NCBI RefSeq assembly: GCF_013426915.1
Contig: NZ_AP023179.1
Location: 1,550,001-1,614,000, forward strand
Reading direction: 5' to 3'
DNA length: 64,000 bases
From: Paraburkholderia sp. PGU19
Lineage (GTDB): Bacteria > Pseudomonadota > Gammaproteobacteria > Burkholderiales > Burkholderiaceae
Shown: piece by piece, positions 41,393 through 51,202 of the stretch
How positions within the stretch are numbered: position 1 is the first letter of the stretch
Layout of the letters: each line of letters begins with the position of its first letter
Notes under the pieces: generated by a model
Databases searched by the model: none
The model's input: the letters and a program-made list of their open reading frames with translations, nothing else
What the model was told of the DNA's origin: nothing
Program-made: the position numbers and the translations under genes

Positions 41393-43705
41393 TTGTTTAA
41401 ACCTCATCGCTTTGTTCCAAAGACAGTTGTAGCCGCGGCAATCGCCGCGCATGGGCTGGTAGCTCACGCGACGACACCTTTTGTGGTGAAAGACATTCGG
41501 ATCGAAGGGCTGCAACGGGTAGAACCCGGCACGGTGTTCTCCTATCTTCCCATCAAGCAAGGCGATACGTTTACCGACGAAAAGGCTTCCGAGGCCATTC
41601 GCGCGTTGTACGCAACGGGTTTCTTCAACGACGTGAAGATCGCCACGGAAGGCGACGTCGTGGTGGTCCAGGTGCTCGAGCGTCCCGCCATCGGCACGAT
41701 CGACTTCTCCGGCCTGCACGAGTTCGAGAAGGACAACCTGATCAAGGCGCTGCGCGCCGTCGGCCTCTCCCAGGGCCGCTATTACGACAAGGCGCTCGTC
41801 GACAAGGCCGAACAGGAACTGAAGCGCCAGTATCTGACGCGCGGTTTCTACGCAGCTGAAGTCACGACTACGATCACGCCGATCGATCGCAACCGTGTTG
41901 CGGTCCTGTTCGCCGTGATCGAAGGTCCGAGCGCGAAGATCCGTCAGATCAACTTCATCGGCAACAAGTCGTTCAGCACGGGCACGCTGCGCGACGAGAT
42001 GCAGCTGTCCACGCCGAACTGGTTCTCGTGGTACACGAAGAACGATCTGTATTCGAAAGAAAAGCTCACGGGTGACCTCGAGAACGTCCGCTCGTACTAC
42101 CTGAATCGCGGCTATCTCGAGTTCAACATCGAGTCGACGCAGGTGTCGATCACGCCCGACAAGAAGGACATGTATCTGACGGTGACGCTGCACGAAGGCG
42201 AGCCGTACACGATCAACAGCATCAAGCTCGCGGGCAATCTGCTCGACCGCGAAGCCGAGCTGAACAAGTTGATCAAGATCAAACCCGGCGACAAGTTCTC
42301 GGCCGAAAAACTGCAGGCTACGACGAAGGCGATCGTCGACAAGCTCGGCGAATACGGCTATGCATTCGCGACCGTGAACGCGCTGCCGCAGATCGATCAG
42401 GAACATCACAAGGTCGACCTGACGCTGCAGGTCGATCCGAGCCGCCGCGTGTACGTGCGCCGTATCAACGTGGTCGGCAACACGCGTACGCGCGACGAAG
42501 TCGTGCGCCGTGAAATGCGCCAGCTCGAAAGCTCGTGGTTCGATTCGAACCGCCTCGCGCTGTCGAAGGACCGTATCAACCGTCTCGGCTACTTCACGGA
42601 CGTGGACGTGACGACGATTCCCGTCGAAGGCACGCCAGACCAGGTGGACGTCGACGTGAAGGTCGCCGAAAAGCCGACGGGCGCGATCACGCTGGGCGCG
42701 GGCTTCTCGTCGACTGACAAGGTGGTGCTCTCCGCCGGCGTGTCGCAGGACAACGTGTTCGGTTCGGGCACGAGCCTCTCGGTGAACGTGAACACCGCGA
42801 AGACGTACCGCACGCTGACGGTCACGCAGGTCGACCCGTATTTCACGGTCGACGGCATCAAGCGCATCACCGACGTCTACTATCGCACGTATGAGCCGCT
42901 GTACTACTCGACGGATTCGAGCTTCCGTATCGTCACGATGGGTGGCGACCTGAAGTTCGGCATTCCGTTCTCGGAAGTGGACACGGTGTACTTCGGCGCG
43001 GGCTTCGAGCAGAACACACTCGACGTCGACGCGAACACGCCGCAGGCCTACAAGAACTACGTGCAGGAGTTCGGCCGCGTGTCGAACAACGTGCCGGTGA
43101 CAGTGGGTTGGTCGCGCGACGCGCGTGACAGCGCACTGGTGCCGAGCCGCGGTTACTTCACGCAGGCCAACGCCGAATACGGCACGCCGATCGGCGGCAC
43201 CGAGTACTACAAGGCCGACTTGCAGGCGCAGTACTATTACTCGTTCTCGCGCGGCTTCGTGATCGGCTTCAACGTGCAGGGCGGTTACGGCAACGGCATC
43301 GGCAACGCGTACCCGATCTTCAAGAACTACTACGCGGGCGGTATCGGCTCGGTCCGTGGCTATGAACCGAGTTCGCTGGGTCCGCGCGACAAGGTCACGA
43401 ACGACCCGATCGGCGGCAACAAGATGTTCGTCAGCAACATCGAACTTACGTTCCCGCTGCCGGGCACGGGCTATGACCGCACGCTGCGTGTGTTCACCTT
43501 CCTCGACGCCGGTAACGTCTGGGGCGATTCGCGGCAGGGCGGCGACACGACGGTCGGTTCGAACGGCTTGCGCTACGGTTACGGTGTGGGTCTCGCGTGG
43601 ATTTCGCCGATCGGGCCGCTCAAGCTTTCGCTGGGCTTCCCGCTCCAGAAGCATACGGGCGACCAGTATCAGAAGTTCCAGTTCCAGATCGGTACGGCGT
43701 TCTGA
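41393..43705 (+). CDS. bamA: Outer membrane protein assembly factor BamA
   Basis: 770 aa core of the BAM complex that inserts beta-barrel proteins into the outer membrane. The start is a TTG at 41393 (encoding MFKPHRFVPKTVVAAA). A signal peptide ends at about AHA, before TTPFVVKDIRIEGLQRVE, the first of five POTRA domains (to about residue 425). The 16-strand barrel follows, with the loop-6 motif VRGYEPSSLGP and a C-terminal Phe typical of outer-membrane barrels. It is followed closely by skp, its periplasmic chaperone partner. Confidence 0.97.
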   Translation: MFKPHRFVPKTVVAAAIAAHGLVAHATTPFVVKDIRIEGLQRVEPGTVFSYLPIKQGDTFTDEKASEAIRALYATGFFNDVKIATEGDVVVVQVLERPAIGTIDFSGLHEFEKDNLIKALRAVGLSQGRYYDKALVDKAEQELKRQYLTRGFYAAEVTTTITPIDRNRVAVLFAVIEGPSAKIRQINFIGNKSFSTGTLRDEMQLSTPNWFSWYTKNDLYSKEKLTGDLENVRSYYLNRGYLEFNIESTQVSITPDKKDMYLTVTLHEGEPYTINSIKLAGNLLDREAELNKLIKIKPGDKFSAEKLQATTKAIVDKLGEYGYAFATVNALPQIDQEHHKVDLTLQVDPSRRVYVRRINVVGNTRTRDEVVRREMRQLESSWFDSNRLALSKDRINRLGYFTDVDVTTIPVEGTPDQVDVDVKVAEKPTGAITLGAGFSSTDKVVLSAGVSQDNVFGSGTSLSVNVNTAKTYRTLTVTQVDPYFTVDGIKRITDVYYRTYEPLYYSTDSSFRIVTMGGDLKFGIPFSEVDTVYFGAGFEQNTLDVDANTPQAYKNYVQEFGRVSNNVPVTVGWSRDARDSALVPSRGYFTQANAEYGTPIGGTEYYKADLQAQYYYSFSRGFVIGFNVQGGYGNGIGNAYPIFKNYYAGGIGSVRGYEPSSLGPRDKVTNDPIGGNKMFVSNIELTFPLPGTGYDRTLRVFTFLDAGNVWGDSRQGGDTTVGSNGLRYGYGVGLAWISPIGPLKLSLGFPLQKHTGDQYQKFQFQIGTAF

Positions 43706-43746
43706 TCACGCGCGCCGGAACTGGAACCCCTTACAGCATCGAGAGG

Positions 43747-44283
43747 ATGACTTTGCTAACTGGTATGTTTTCGAAACGTGTGGCGTGTGCAATGGCGCTT
43801 GCCATGACGCTCGGCGTGGGCGCGGCGAATGCCGCGCTGGCGCAGGAAGCGCGAATCGCCGCGGTGAATTCGGATCGCATCCTGCGTGAATCGGCGGCGG
43901 CGAAAGCGGCGCAGACCAAGCTCGAAGCGGAGTTCGCGAAGCGCGACAAGGACCTGCAGGACATGGCGCAGCGTCTGAAGTCGCTGTCCGACTCGCTCGA
44001 CAAGAACGGCGCGTCGCTGGCGCCGGCCGATCGCGCTCAGAAACAGCGCGACCTGTCGCAGCTCGACACGGACTTCCAGCGCAAGCAGCGCGAATTCCGC
44101 GAAGACCTGAACCAGCGCCGCAATGAAGAACTGGCGGCCGTGCTCGACCGCGCGAACAAGGTCATCAAGCAGATCGCCGAGCAGCAACACTACGATCTGA
44201 TCGTGCAGGAAGCCGTCTACGTCAGCCCGCGTATCGACATCACCGACCAGGTGCTGAAGGCGCTGGCGGCATCGGGTAATTGA
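43747..44283 (+). CDS. skp: Periplasmic chaperone Skp/OmpH
   Basis: 178 aa from ATG 43747 (MTLLTGMFSKRVACAMALAM), or 172 aa from ATG 43765; both leave the signal peptide intact (cleavage near ALAQ-EARIAAV). GAGAGG touches the first ATG and so is badly placed for either. The mature part is a long charged coiled coil (QTKLEAEFAKRDKDLQDMAQ ...) that forms the tentacles of the trimeric jellyfish-shaped chaperone holding unfolded outer-membrane proteins. It lies between bamA and lpxD, the standard place. Confidence 0.95.
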   Translation: MTLLTGMFSKRVACAMALAMTLGVGAANAALAQEARIAAVNSDRILRESAAAKAAQTKLEAEFAKRDKDLQDMAQRLKSLSDSLDKNGASLAPADRAQKQRDLSQLDTDFQRKQREFREDLNQRRNEELAAVLDRANKVIKQIAEQQHYDLIVQEAVYVSPRIDITDQVLKALAASGN

Positions 44284-44408
44284 AATCGGGCAACTGAACC
44301 CGGGCTGGACGGCGCCCAGGCCAGCCGTCCGGCGCACACCTTCCGGCGCGCGCCAGATCCGGGAACAGCGCGCAGGTTAGGCAACTGAACAGCAGGAGCA
44401 GTACACGC

Positions 44409-45485
44409 ATGGCATTCACGCTCGAGGAGATCGTCCAGCAGTTCGGCGGAGAGATCGTCGGCGATCGCGCGCACCGCGTCGGCAATCTGGCGCCGCTCGA
44501 TCAGGCTGGCCCCGATCAACTGGCGTTTCTCGCGAACCCGAAGTATCTGGCGCAAGTCGAAACGACGCGCGCGGGCGCGGTGCTGATCAACGAGGCGGAT
44601 CTGGAGAAGGTCACGACGCGCGACGGCCGTAATTTCATCGTCACGCCGAATCCCTACGCTTATTTCGCGCGCCTCGCGCAGGCTTTCATCGACATGGCTT
44701 CGCCGAAGGCGAAGCCTGGCGTGCATCCGGGCGCAACCATCGACCCGTCCGCGCAGATCGCCGCGAGCGCTGTGATCGGCCCGAATGTGACGGTCGAAGC
44801 GGGCGTGTCGATCGGCGAAAACGTGCGTCTCGACGCGAACGTATTCGTCGGGCGCGGCACGCAGATCGCGGCGGGCTCGCATCTGTATCCGAACGTCGCC
44901 GTGTATCACGGCTGCAAGATCGGCGAGCGCGCCATCATCCATGCGGGCGCGGTGATTGGCTCGGACGGCTTCGGCTTCGCGCCGGACTTCGTTGGCGAAG
45001 GCGATGCGCGCACGGGCAGCTGGGTCAAGATTCCGCAGGTGGGCGGCGTGTCGATCGGACCGGACGTCGAAATCGGCGCAAATACCACGATCGACCGCGG
45101 CGCGATGGCCGATACTGTCATCGAAGAATGCGTCAAGATCGACAACCTCGTGCAGATCGGCCACAACTGCAAGATCGGCGCCTACACGGTCATTGCCGGT
45201 TGCGCAGGCATCGCAGGCAGCACGACGATCGGCCGCCACTGCATGATCGGCGGCGCGGTCGGCATTGCGGGCCACGTCACACTGGCCGACTACGTGATCG
45301 TCACGGCCCAGTCGGGTGTATCGAAGTCGCTTCTGAAGCCCGGCATGTACACGAGCGCATTCCCGGCCGTCAACCATGCCGACTGGAACAAGAGTGCGGC
45401 GTTGATGCGCAACCTCGACAAGTTGCGCGATCGCATCAAGGCGCTCGAAGCCGCAGTCGCCAACGCCTCCGGAGACAAGGCGTAA
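44409..45485 (+). CDS. lpxD: UDP-3-O-(3-hydroxyacyl)glucosamine N-acyltransferase LpxD
   Basis: 358 aa. Third step of lipid A synthesis, adding the N-linked hydroxyacyl chain. The N-terminal uridine-binding domain ([20 protein letters not shown]) is followed by a left-handed beta helix of hexapeptide repeats (about residues 100-310). The catalytic His is in [12 protein letters not shown]. The C-terminal helix ([20 protein letters not shown]) binds acyl carrier protein. Preceded by skp and followed by fabZ after 169 bp. Confidence 0.97.
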   Translation: MAFTLEEIVQQFGGEIVGDRAHRVGNLAPLDQAGPDQLAFLANPKYLAQVETTRAGAVLINEADLEKVTTRDGRNFIVTPNPYAYFARLAQAFIDMASPKAKPGVHPGATIDPSAQIAASAVIGPNVTVEAGVSIGENVRLDANVFVGRGTQIAAGSHLYPNVAVYHGCKIGERAIIHAGAVIGSDGFGFAPDFVGEGDARTGSWVKIPQVGGVSIGPDVEIGANTTIDRGAMADTVIEECVKIDNLVQIGHNCKIGAYTVIAGCAGIAGSTTIGRHCMIGGAVGIAGHVTLADYVIVTAQSGVSKSLLKPGMYTSAFPAVNHADWNKSAALMRNLDKLRDRIKALEAAVANASGDKA

Positions 45486-45654
45486 GCACCTCGGGCACCA
45501 TAGGCACGACCGGAAAGAAACGCCGGCGCGCGCGGACCCCGGATCGCGCGCAGCCGGAACAGGAACGGGCGGCAGGGCGCGTCGTCATCATTTTGCCCCT
45601 TGCACCCAGCATTCGCAGTCATCATCGCGCAACCCCCGCGTGAGCAGAAACACC

Positions 45655-46116
45655 ATGAGCACCGAAAAAATCAATCTCGACATTCACAAGATTCTCACGC
45701 TCCTGCCGCACCGCTATCCGATCCTGCTGGTCGATCGGGTGCTCGAACTCGAGCCGCACAAGAGCATCAAAGCGCTGAAGAATGTGTCGATCAACGAACC
45801 GTACTTCATGGGTCACTTCCCGAAGCGCCCGGTTATGCCAGGCGTGCTGATTCTGGAAGCGCTCGCGCAGACGGCAGCGCTTTTGACCTTCGCGGAAGAG
45901 CCGCACGATCCGAACAACACGCTGTACCTGTTCGTCGGCATCGACAATGCGCGCTTCAAGCGGGTCGTCGAGCCGGGCGACCAACTGATCCTGAACGTCA
46001 CGTTCGAGCGCCATATGCGCGGCATCTGGAAGTTCAAGGCGCGCGCGGAAGTGGATGGTCAGGTGGCTGCCGAAGCCGATCTGATGTGCGCGGTGCGCCA
46101 GACGGACAGCGAGTAA
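45655..46116 (+). CDS. fabZ: 3-hydroxyacyl-ACP dehydratase FabZ
   Basis: 153 aa from ATG 45655 ([20 protein letters not shown]); a GTG 15 bases earlier is possible but unlike the family. Hot-dog fold enzyme that dehydrates 3-hydroxyacyl-ACP in fatty acid synthesis and so competes with LpxA/LpxD for hydroxyacyl-ACP. The catalytic His and Glu are in [20 protein letters not shown]. It lies between lpxD and lpxA as in most Gram-negatives. The 172-bp gap to lpxA holds nothing I recognise. Confidence 0.97.
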   Translation: MSTEKINLDIHKILTLLPHRYPILLVDRVLELEPHKSIKALKNVSINEPYFMGHFPKRPVMPGVLILEALAQTAALLTFAEEPHDPNNTLYLFVGIDNARFKRVVEPGDQLILNVTFERHMRGIWKFKARAEVDGQVAAEADLMCAVRQTDSE

Positions 46117-46288
46117 TGCCAGCGGCCGGGCAGCCGTGAACGGTGTGTCCGGTAACACGCGAGGCAGAACCATCGAAACCTTGAGCGGTCACAAGACGGG
46201 TTGCATCGTGACCGCTTCAACGCGTCGGATGACGCCGCAGCGTCATCGGCGCCATGTAACTGATACGCGGAAATACTAGCGAGGGCGC

Positions 46289-47077
46289 ATGAGCAGGATT
46301 CATCCTACTGCGATCATCGAGTCGGGCGCGCAGCTCGACGAATCGGTCGAAATCGGACCGTACGCCGTTGTCGGCGCGCACGTCACGATCGGCGCACGCA
46401 CGACCGTCGGTTCGCACAGCGTGATTGAAGGCTACACGACGATCGGTGAAGACAACCGGATCGGTCATTACGCATCGGTCGGTGGACGTCCGCAGGACAT
46501 GAAGTACAGGGACGAGCCGACGCAGCTGGTGATCGGTAACCGGAACACGATCCGCGAGTTCACCACGATCCACACGGGCACGGTGCAGGACAAGGGCGTC
46601 ACGACGCTGGGCGACGACAACTGGATCATGGCCTATGTGCATATCGGCCACGACTGCCAGATCGGCAGCAACGTGATCCTGTCGAGCAACGCACAGATGG
46701 CGGGTCACGTGATCATCGGCGATCACGCGATCGTCGGCGGCATGTCGGGCGTGCATCAGTTCGTGCGGATCGGCGCGCATTCCATGCTCGGTGGCGCGTC
46801 GGCGCTCGTGCAGGACATTCCGCCGTTCGTCATCGCGGCGGGCAACAAGGCGGAGCCGCACGGCATCAACGTCGAAGGGCTGCGTCGTCGTGGCTTCTCG
46901 CCGGATGCGATTTCGGCGCTGCGCTCGGCCTACCGTCTGCTGTACAAGAACGGCCTGTCGCTCGAAGAGGCGAAGGTGCAATTGCGCGAACTCGCGACGG
47001 CGGGCGGTGACGGCGACGAGCCGGTGCGCGCGCTCGTCGAGTTCGTCGAGCAGTCGCAGCGCGGCATCATCCGCTAA
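46289..47077 (+). CDS. lpxA: UDP-N-acetylglucosamine acyltransferase LpxA
   Basis: 262 aa. First step of lipid A synthesis (O-acylation of UDP-GlcNAc). The left-handed beta helix runs from the N-terminus ([20 protein letters not shown]) to about residue 190, with the catalytic His in [14 protein letters not shown]. The short C-terminal helical domain ([20 protein letters not shown]) is complete. The length matches the family. It is separated from lpxB by three bases. Confidence 0.98.
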   Translation: MSRIHPTAIIESGAQLDESVEIGPYAVVGAHVTIGARTTVGSHSVIEGYTTIGEDNRIGHYASVGGRPQDMKYRDEPTQLVIGNRNTIREFTTIHTGTVQDKGVTTLGDDNWIMAYVHIGHDCQIGSNVILSSNAQMAGHVIIGDHAIVGGMSGVHQFVRIGAHSMLGGASALVQDIPPFVIAAGNKAEPHGINVEGLRRRGFSPDAISALRSAYRLLYKNGLSLEEAKVQLRELATAGGDGDEPVRALVEFVEQSQRGIIR

Positions 47078-47080
47078 CCG

Positions 47081-48250
47081 ATGCCGTTGCCTACCAGTCC
47101 GCTACGGCTCGCAATGGTGGCCGGCGAGCCGTCGGGCGATCTGCTGGCGGCTTCTTTGCTGGACGGGCTTGCCGCCCGTCTGCCTGACACCACGCAGTAC
47201 TTCGGTATTGGCGGCCCGCGCATGATCGCGAAGGGCTTCGATGCGCATTTTCCGATGGAAAAGCTGTCGGTGCGCGGCTACGTCGAAGCGCTGAAGCACA
47301 TCCCCGAGATTCTCGGCATTCGCAACGAGCTGAAGCGCCAGTTGCTGGCCGAGCCGCCGTCCGCCTTTATCGGCGTCGATGCGCCCGACTTCAACTTCGG
47401 CCTCGAGCATCCGCTGCGCGACGCTGGCATTCCGACCATTCACTTCGTCTGTCCGTCCATCTGGGCGTGGCGTGGCGGCCGCATCAAGAAGATCGTCAAG
47501 GCCGTCGATCACATGCTGTGCGTGTTCCCGTTCGAAAAAGCGCTGCTCGAGAAATCGGGCGTGAAGGCGACCTATGTCGGCCATCCGCTTGCTGACGAGA
47601 TTCCGCTCGAACCGGACACGGCAGGCGCGCGCCGCGTTCTGGGCCTGCCCGAGAGCGGTCCGGTGATCGCCGTGCTGCCGGGTAGCCGGCGCTCGGAAAT
47701 CTCGCTGATCGGCCCGACGTTCTTCGACGCGATGGAGCTGATGTTGCAGCGCGAGCCGGGCGTGCGTTTCGTGATGCCGGCCGCAACGCCCGCGCTGCGC
47801 GAACTGCTCAAGCCGCTCGTCGAAGCACATCCGAAGCTGCCGCTGACGCTCACGGACGGCAACGCGCAAGTCGCGATGACGGCCGCAGACGCGATTCTCG
47901 TGAAAAGCGGCACGGTCACGCTGGAAGCGGCGCTGCTGAAAAAGCCGATGGTGATCTCATACAAGGTACCCTGGCTGACGGGACAGATCATGCGCCGGCA
48001 GGGCTATCTGCCGTACGTCGGCTTGCCGAATATTCTGGCGGGGCGTTTCGTGGTGCCGGAAATCCTGCAGCACTTCGCGACGCCGGAAGCGCTCGCCGAC
48101 GCCACGCTGACCCAGTTGCGCGACGACGCAAACCGGCGCACGCTGACGGAAATCTTCACCGAGATGCATCACGTGCTCAAGCAGAACACCGCGCAGCGGG
48201 CTGCGGAAGCGGTCGTGGCTGTTATCGAAGCGCGCCGGGGGCGTCCATGA
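47081..48250 (+). CDS. lpxB: Lipid-A-disaccharide synthase LpxB
   Basis: 389 aa family 19 glycosyltransferase (GT-B fold) joining 2,3-diacyl-GlcN-1-P and its UDP form. The N-terminus [20 protein letters not shown], the central PDFNFGLEH and [15 protein letters not shown], the [10 protein letters not shown] loop and the C-terminal nucleotide-binding [17 protein letters not shown] are all typical. The stop overlaps rnhB (ATGA), so the two are coupled. Confidence 0.97.
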   Translation: MPLPTSPLRLAMVAGEPSGDLLAASLLDGLAARLPDTTQYFGIGGPRMIAKGFDAHFPMEKLSVRGYVEALKHIPEILGIRNELKRQLLAEPPSAFIGVDAPDFNFGLEHPLRDAGIPTIHFVCPSIWAWRGGRIKKIVKAVDHMLCVFPFEKALLEKSGVKATYVGHPLADEIPLEPDTAGARRVLGLPESGPVIAVLPGSRRSEISLIGPTFFDAMELMLQREPGVRFVMPAATPALRELLKPLVEAHPKLPLTLTDGNAQVAMTAADAILVKSGTVTLEAALLKKPMVISYKVPWLTGQIMRRQGYLPYVGLPNILAGRFVVPEILQHFATPEALADATLTQLRDDANRRTLTEIFTEMHHVLKQNTAQRAAEAVVAVIEARRGRP

Positions 48251-48978
48251 CCCGCGCAACGGCCGTGGCTGCGTTGCGCCGCAAGGCGTCGACGAAGAAA
48301 GCGGACCAGGGCGGCCTCGATTTTTCGTCCCCGGAGGACATCATTTGCGGCGTCGACGAAGCGGGGCGCGGTCCGCTGGCCGGGCCCGTGGTGGCCGCCG
48401 CTGTGATTCTCGATCCGTCGAAGCCGCGCATTCGCGGCCTCGACGATTCGAAGGCGCTGACGGCAAAAAAGCGCGACGAACTCTACGAGAAGATCATCGA
48501 GCGTTCGCTCGCGTATTGCGTCGCGTCGGCTTCCGTCGAGGAAATCGATGCGCTGAACATTCTGCACGCGACGATGCTCGCGATGAAGCGCGCGGTCGAG
48601 GGCCTGAAGGTCACGCCGACGCTGGCGAAGATCGACGGCAACCGCTGTCCGACGCTGGGCATTCGCAGTGAGGCGATCATCAGCGGCGATGCGCTCGTGC
48701 CGTGCATTTCGGCCGCGTCGATTCTCGCGAAAGTCACGCGCGACCGGATGCTGCTCGAACTGCATCAGATGTTCCCGGTATATGGCTTCGATGCGCACGC
48801 CGGCTACGGCACGCCGCAGCATCTGACGGCGCTGCGCGAGCATGGTCCGTGCGAGCATCATCGACGCTCGTTTGCGCCCGTGCGTGAGGCGCATTTACGG
48901 CTCGGCACAGGTATCAGTTTGCCGGAAGGCGTGATAGTTGTGCCGCCCGCAGCCGTCGACGACAGCGCGCCGTTCTGA
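48247..48978 (+). CDS. rnhB: Ribonuclease HII
   Basis: 243 aa enzyme that cuts RNA in RNA-DNA hybrids and at single ribonucleotides. The catalytic DE pair is in [15 protein letters not shown], with further acidic residues in [15 protein letters not shown] and the C-terminal [10 protein letters not shown] region. The first ~30 residues ([13 protein letters not shown]) are a basic extension. Coupled to lpxB; the 60-bp gap to the methyltransferase gene has no terminator. Confidence 0.96.
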   Translation: MTRATAVAALRRKASTKKADQGGLDFSSPEDIICGVDEAGRGPLAGPVVAAAVILDPSKPRIRGLDDSKALTAKKRDELYEKIIERSLAYCVASASVEEIDALNILHATMLAMKRAVEGLKVTPTLAKIDGNRCPTLGIRSEAIISGDALVPCISAASILAKVTRDRMLLELHQMFPVYGFDAHAGYGTPQHLTALREHGPCEHHRRSFAPVREAHLRLGTGISLPEGVIVVPPAAVDDSAPF

Positions 48979-49038
48979 CGCCACGCAATATGCGATCAAG
49001 CGCCTGCGGGCGCTTTTCTTTTCACCGCTATTCTTTTC

Positions 49039-49833
49039 GTGCTGCCTGTGAAAGCCATCACCTCGCGGGACAATCCGCTCTACAAGCGTCTGAAGGCATT
49101 GGCCGGCTCGACGCATCAACAGCGCAAGAGCGGCCATGCGCTGCTCGAAGGGTTTCACCTGGCGAGCGCCTATCTCGACGTCGCTGGTCAGCCGGAAATG
49201 TGCGTCGTCACGGAAGGCGCGCTGCGCCACGACGAAGCGCAGGCGATCGTCGCGCGGATCGAGGAACGGCGCATCGTCACGCTGCCCGATGCGCTGTTTG
49301 GACAACTGTCGAATGTCGTGAATGGCGTCGGCATGCTGCTGCTCGTCGAGAAGCTCGACCTGCCGTTGCCCGGGCGCGTGACGCAGGGCTGTGTCGTGCT
49401 CGACGGCGTGCAGGATGCTGGCAATGTCGGTTCGATTCTGCGCAGCGCCGCGGCAGCGGGCATCGGTCATGTGTTCTGCGCGCCGGGCACCGCGTACGCG
49501 TGGTCGTCGAAGGTGCTACGCTCAGCGATGGGTGCGCATTTTCTGCTGCAGATTCACGAGGATGTCGAGCCGCAGACGCTGATCGAAACGCTTGATGTGC
49601 CTATCGCGATTACGGACTCTCACGGGGCTGAAGCGATCTACGACACGGATCTCAAGGGGCCTGTCGCGTGGGTGTTCGGCAATGAAGGGGCGGGGGTCTC
49701 GCAAGCCTGGCGCGACGCGGTGACGTACCGCGTGACGATTCCGCAGCCGGGCGGGATGGAGTCGCTCAATGTCGCGGCGGCCGCCGCCGTGTGTCTTTTC
49801 GAGCAGTGCCGGCAGCAACGCGCTGCCGGTTGA
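49039..49833 (+). CDS. SpoU/TrmH family RNA 2'-O-methyltransferase
   Basis: 264 aa from GTG 49039; GTG 49048 (VKAITSRDNPLYKRL) would also fit and is where similar proteins start. SPOUT-knot methyltransferase: N-terminal substrate-binding domain (HALLEGFHLASAYLD), then motifs GVQDAGNVGSILRSAAAAG (motif 1), WVFGNEGAGVS (motif 2) and PQPGGMESLNVAAAAAV (motif 3). It most resembles the RlmB/TsnR-like group acting on rRNA, but the target nucleotide cannot be told. It ends the long plus-strand run and converges on ppsR. Confidence 0.92.
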   Translation: MLPVKAITSRDNPLYKRLKALAGSTHQQRKSGHALLEGFHLASAYLDVAGQPEMCVVTEGALRHDEAQAIVARIEERRIVTLPDALFGQLSNVVNGVGMLLLVEKLDLPLPGRVTQGCVVLDGVQDAGNVGSILRSAAAAGIGHVFCAPGTAYAWSSKVLRSAMGAHFLLQIHEDVEPQTLIETLDVPIAITDSHGAEAIYDTDLKGPVAWVFGNEGAGVSQAWRDAVTYRVTIPQPGGMESLNVAAAAAVCLFEQCRQQRAAG

Positions 49834-49849
49834 ATTCACAGCATCGCCA

Positions 49850-50665
49850 TCAATACGACGAGCGGTCCAGCTTGATTTCCTGCAGGATCGTCGTCGCGAT
49901 TTCCTCGATCGACTTGTGCGTCGACGAGAGCCACTTGACCCCTTCGCGCCGCATCATCGTCTCGGCTTCGTTGATCTCGTAGCGACAGTTTTCGAGCGCC
50001 GCATATTTGCTGCCGGGACGCCGCTCGTTGCGGATTTCCGAAAGCCGCTGCGGATCAATCGACAAACCGAACATCTTCGTACGATGCGCGAGCAGCGGCG
50101 TCGGCAGCTTGCCGCGTTCGAAGTCTTCGGGGATCAGCGGATAGTTTGCCGCCTTCACGCCGTACTGCATCGCCAGATAGAGACTGGTTGGCGTCTTGCC
50201 GCTGCGCGACACGCCAACGAGGATCACGTCGGCTTCTTCCAGATTGCGATTCGACTGGCCGTCGTCGTGCGCGAGCGAGAAGTTGATCGCCTCGATCCGG
50301 TTCTTGTACTCCTCGGTGTCGGCGTTCTGGTGGCCGCGGCCCATCGCGTGGCTCGACTTCAGCTCCAGTTCCTGTTCGAGCGGCTCGACGAAGGTCTGGA
50401 ACATGTCCAGCACGAGCGCGTTCGAATCCTTCACGATCTGGTTCGACGCGCTGTTCACGAGCGTCGTGAAGACGATCGGCCGGCGGCCTTCGTGATGAGC
50501 AGCTTCGTTGATCTTTTCGAGCGTGGCGTAGGCTTTTTCCGTCGAATCGACGAAGGGCACGCGAACCAGACGGAACTTCTGGTCGAACTGGGAGAGGATC
50601 GAATGCGCGAAGGTTTCGGCAGTAATCCCGGTACCGTCGGAGACGATGAATACGGTGGGCGGCAT
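49850..50665 (-). CDS. ppsR: Phosphoenolpyruvate synthase regulatory protein (PSRP)
   Basis: 271 aa from ATG 50665 ([20 protein letters not shown]); the frame upstream is Arg/Cys-rich and not homologous. DUF299-type bifunctional enzyme that inactivates PEP synthase by ADP-dependent phosphorylation of a Thr next to the catalytic His, and reactivates it by Pi-dependent dephosphorylation. The P-loop is in [15 protein letters not shown]. The target, ppsA, is the divergent neighbour, which strongly supports the assignment. Confidence 0.96.
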   Translation of the reverse strand: MPPTVFIVSDGTGITAETFAHSILSQFDQKFRLVRVPFVDSTEKAYATLEKINEAAHHEGRRPIVFTTLVNSASNQIVKDSNALVLDMFQTFVEPLEQELELKSSHAMGRGHQNADTEEYKNRIEAINFSLAHDDGQSNRNLEEADVILVGVSRSGKTPTSLYLAMQYGVKAANYPLIPEDFERGKLPTPLLAHRTKMFGLSIDPQRLSEIRNERRPGSKYAALENCRYEINEAETMMRREGVKWLSSTHKSIEEIATTILQEIKLDRSSY

Positions 50666-51202
50666 CAGTGGGCAGGGAACATGAGCGTCAAAATCCGCTC
50701 GAATCAGACATTGCCGCGTGGCGCGCGCTGCCCGGTGGCTGGCCGGAAAACGGCAGCGGCGCAACACGATACGACACGCGGCGCAGCGTGCGCCCGAACG
50801 GGCAAAAAGGCCCACGCGCGGCCTGTTTGAAGCCGCGGGTTGTCACGCAAACCCCGTCGGCAAGCCGCGCGCGCCGTTCGAGGCGCATTTCTCGTCCGAC
50901 TGTCACATTTTGAGAGTCGGCACGGTAGAATAGCGGCAACCTGTTGGATAAGCAATTGCAGCCAAATCGCGTGTAACTATCTGTTATCGCACTTTGATTG
51001 CGTCGTGATTTGTTCGTATCTTGTACCTCAACGCTGCAAGTTCGTTCAATCTTCCGCTTCGTCGGGCTTCGTGCCGGGCATGAAGCCTCCCGCGATTGCT
51101 TCTCCAACAGGTTGCGCAAGGCACGAGTCAACGCTCCCAATGAGCGTCTCGTGTTCGAGCCCACTTGCGCAATCGAGCATTTTTTTCCACTTAGGGGCTT
51201 GT
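50666..51202. other. Divergent ppsR/ppsA regulatory region
   Basis: 537 bp, more AT-rich towards ppsA. No gene is supported. A possible ppsA promoter lies at 50994-51022. Several open frames run through it but have no family resemblance or binding site. The ppsR promoter was not located. Confidence 0.5.
50994..51022 (+). promoter_or_regulatory. Possible ppsA promoter
   Basis: TTGATT (50994-50999) and TATCTT (51017-51022) with 17 bp between them. The match is moderate. It would give a leader of about 175 nt before ppsA. Confidence 0.35.

Noticed and set aside
41324..43654. 776-codon minus-strand open frame inside bamA
   Set aside because: Arg/His/Val-rich shadow without family features; BamA is complete on the plus strand.
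50910..50931. TTGAGA ... TAGAAT as a ppsA promoter
   Set aside because: The spacing is only 10 bp, too short for sigma70; the pair at 50994-51022 is better.
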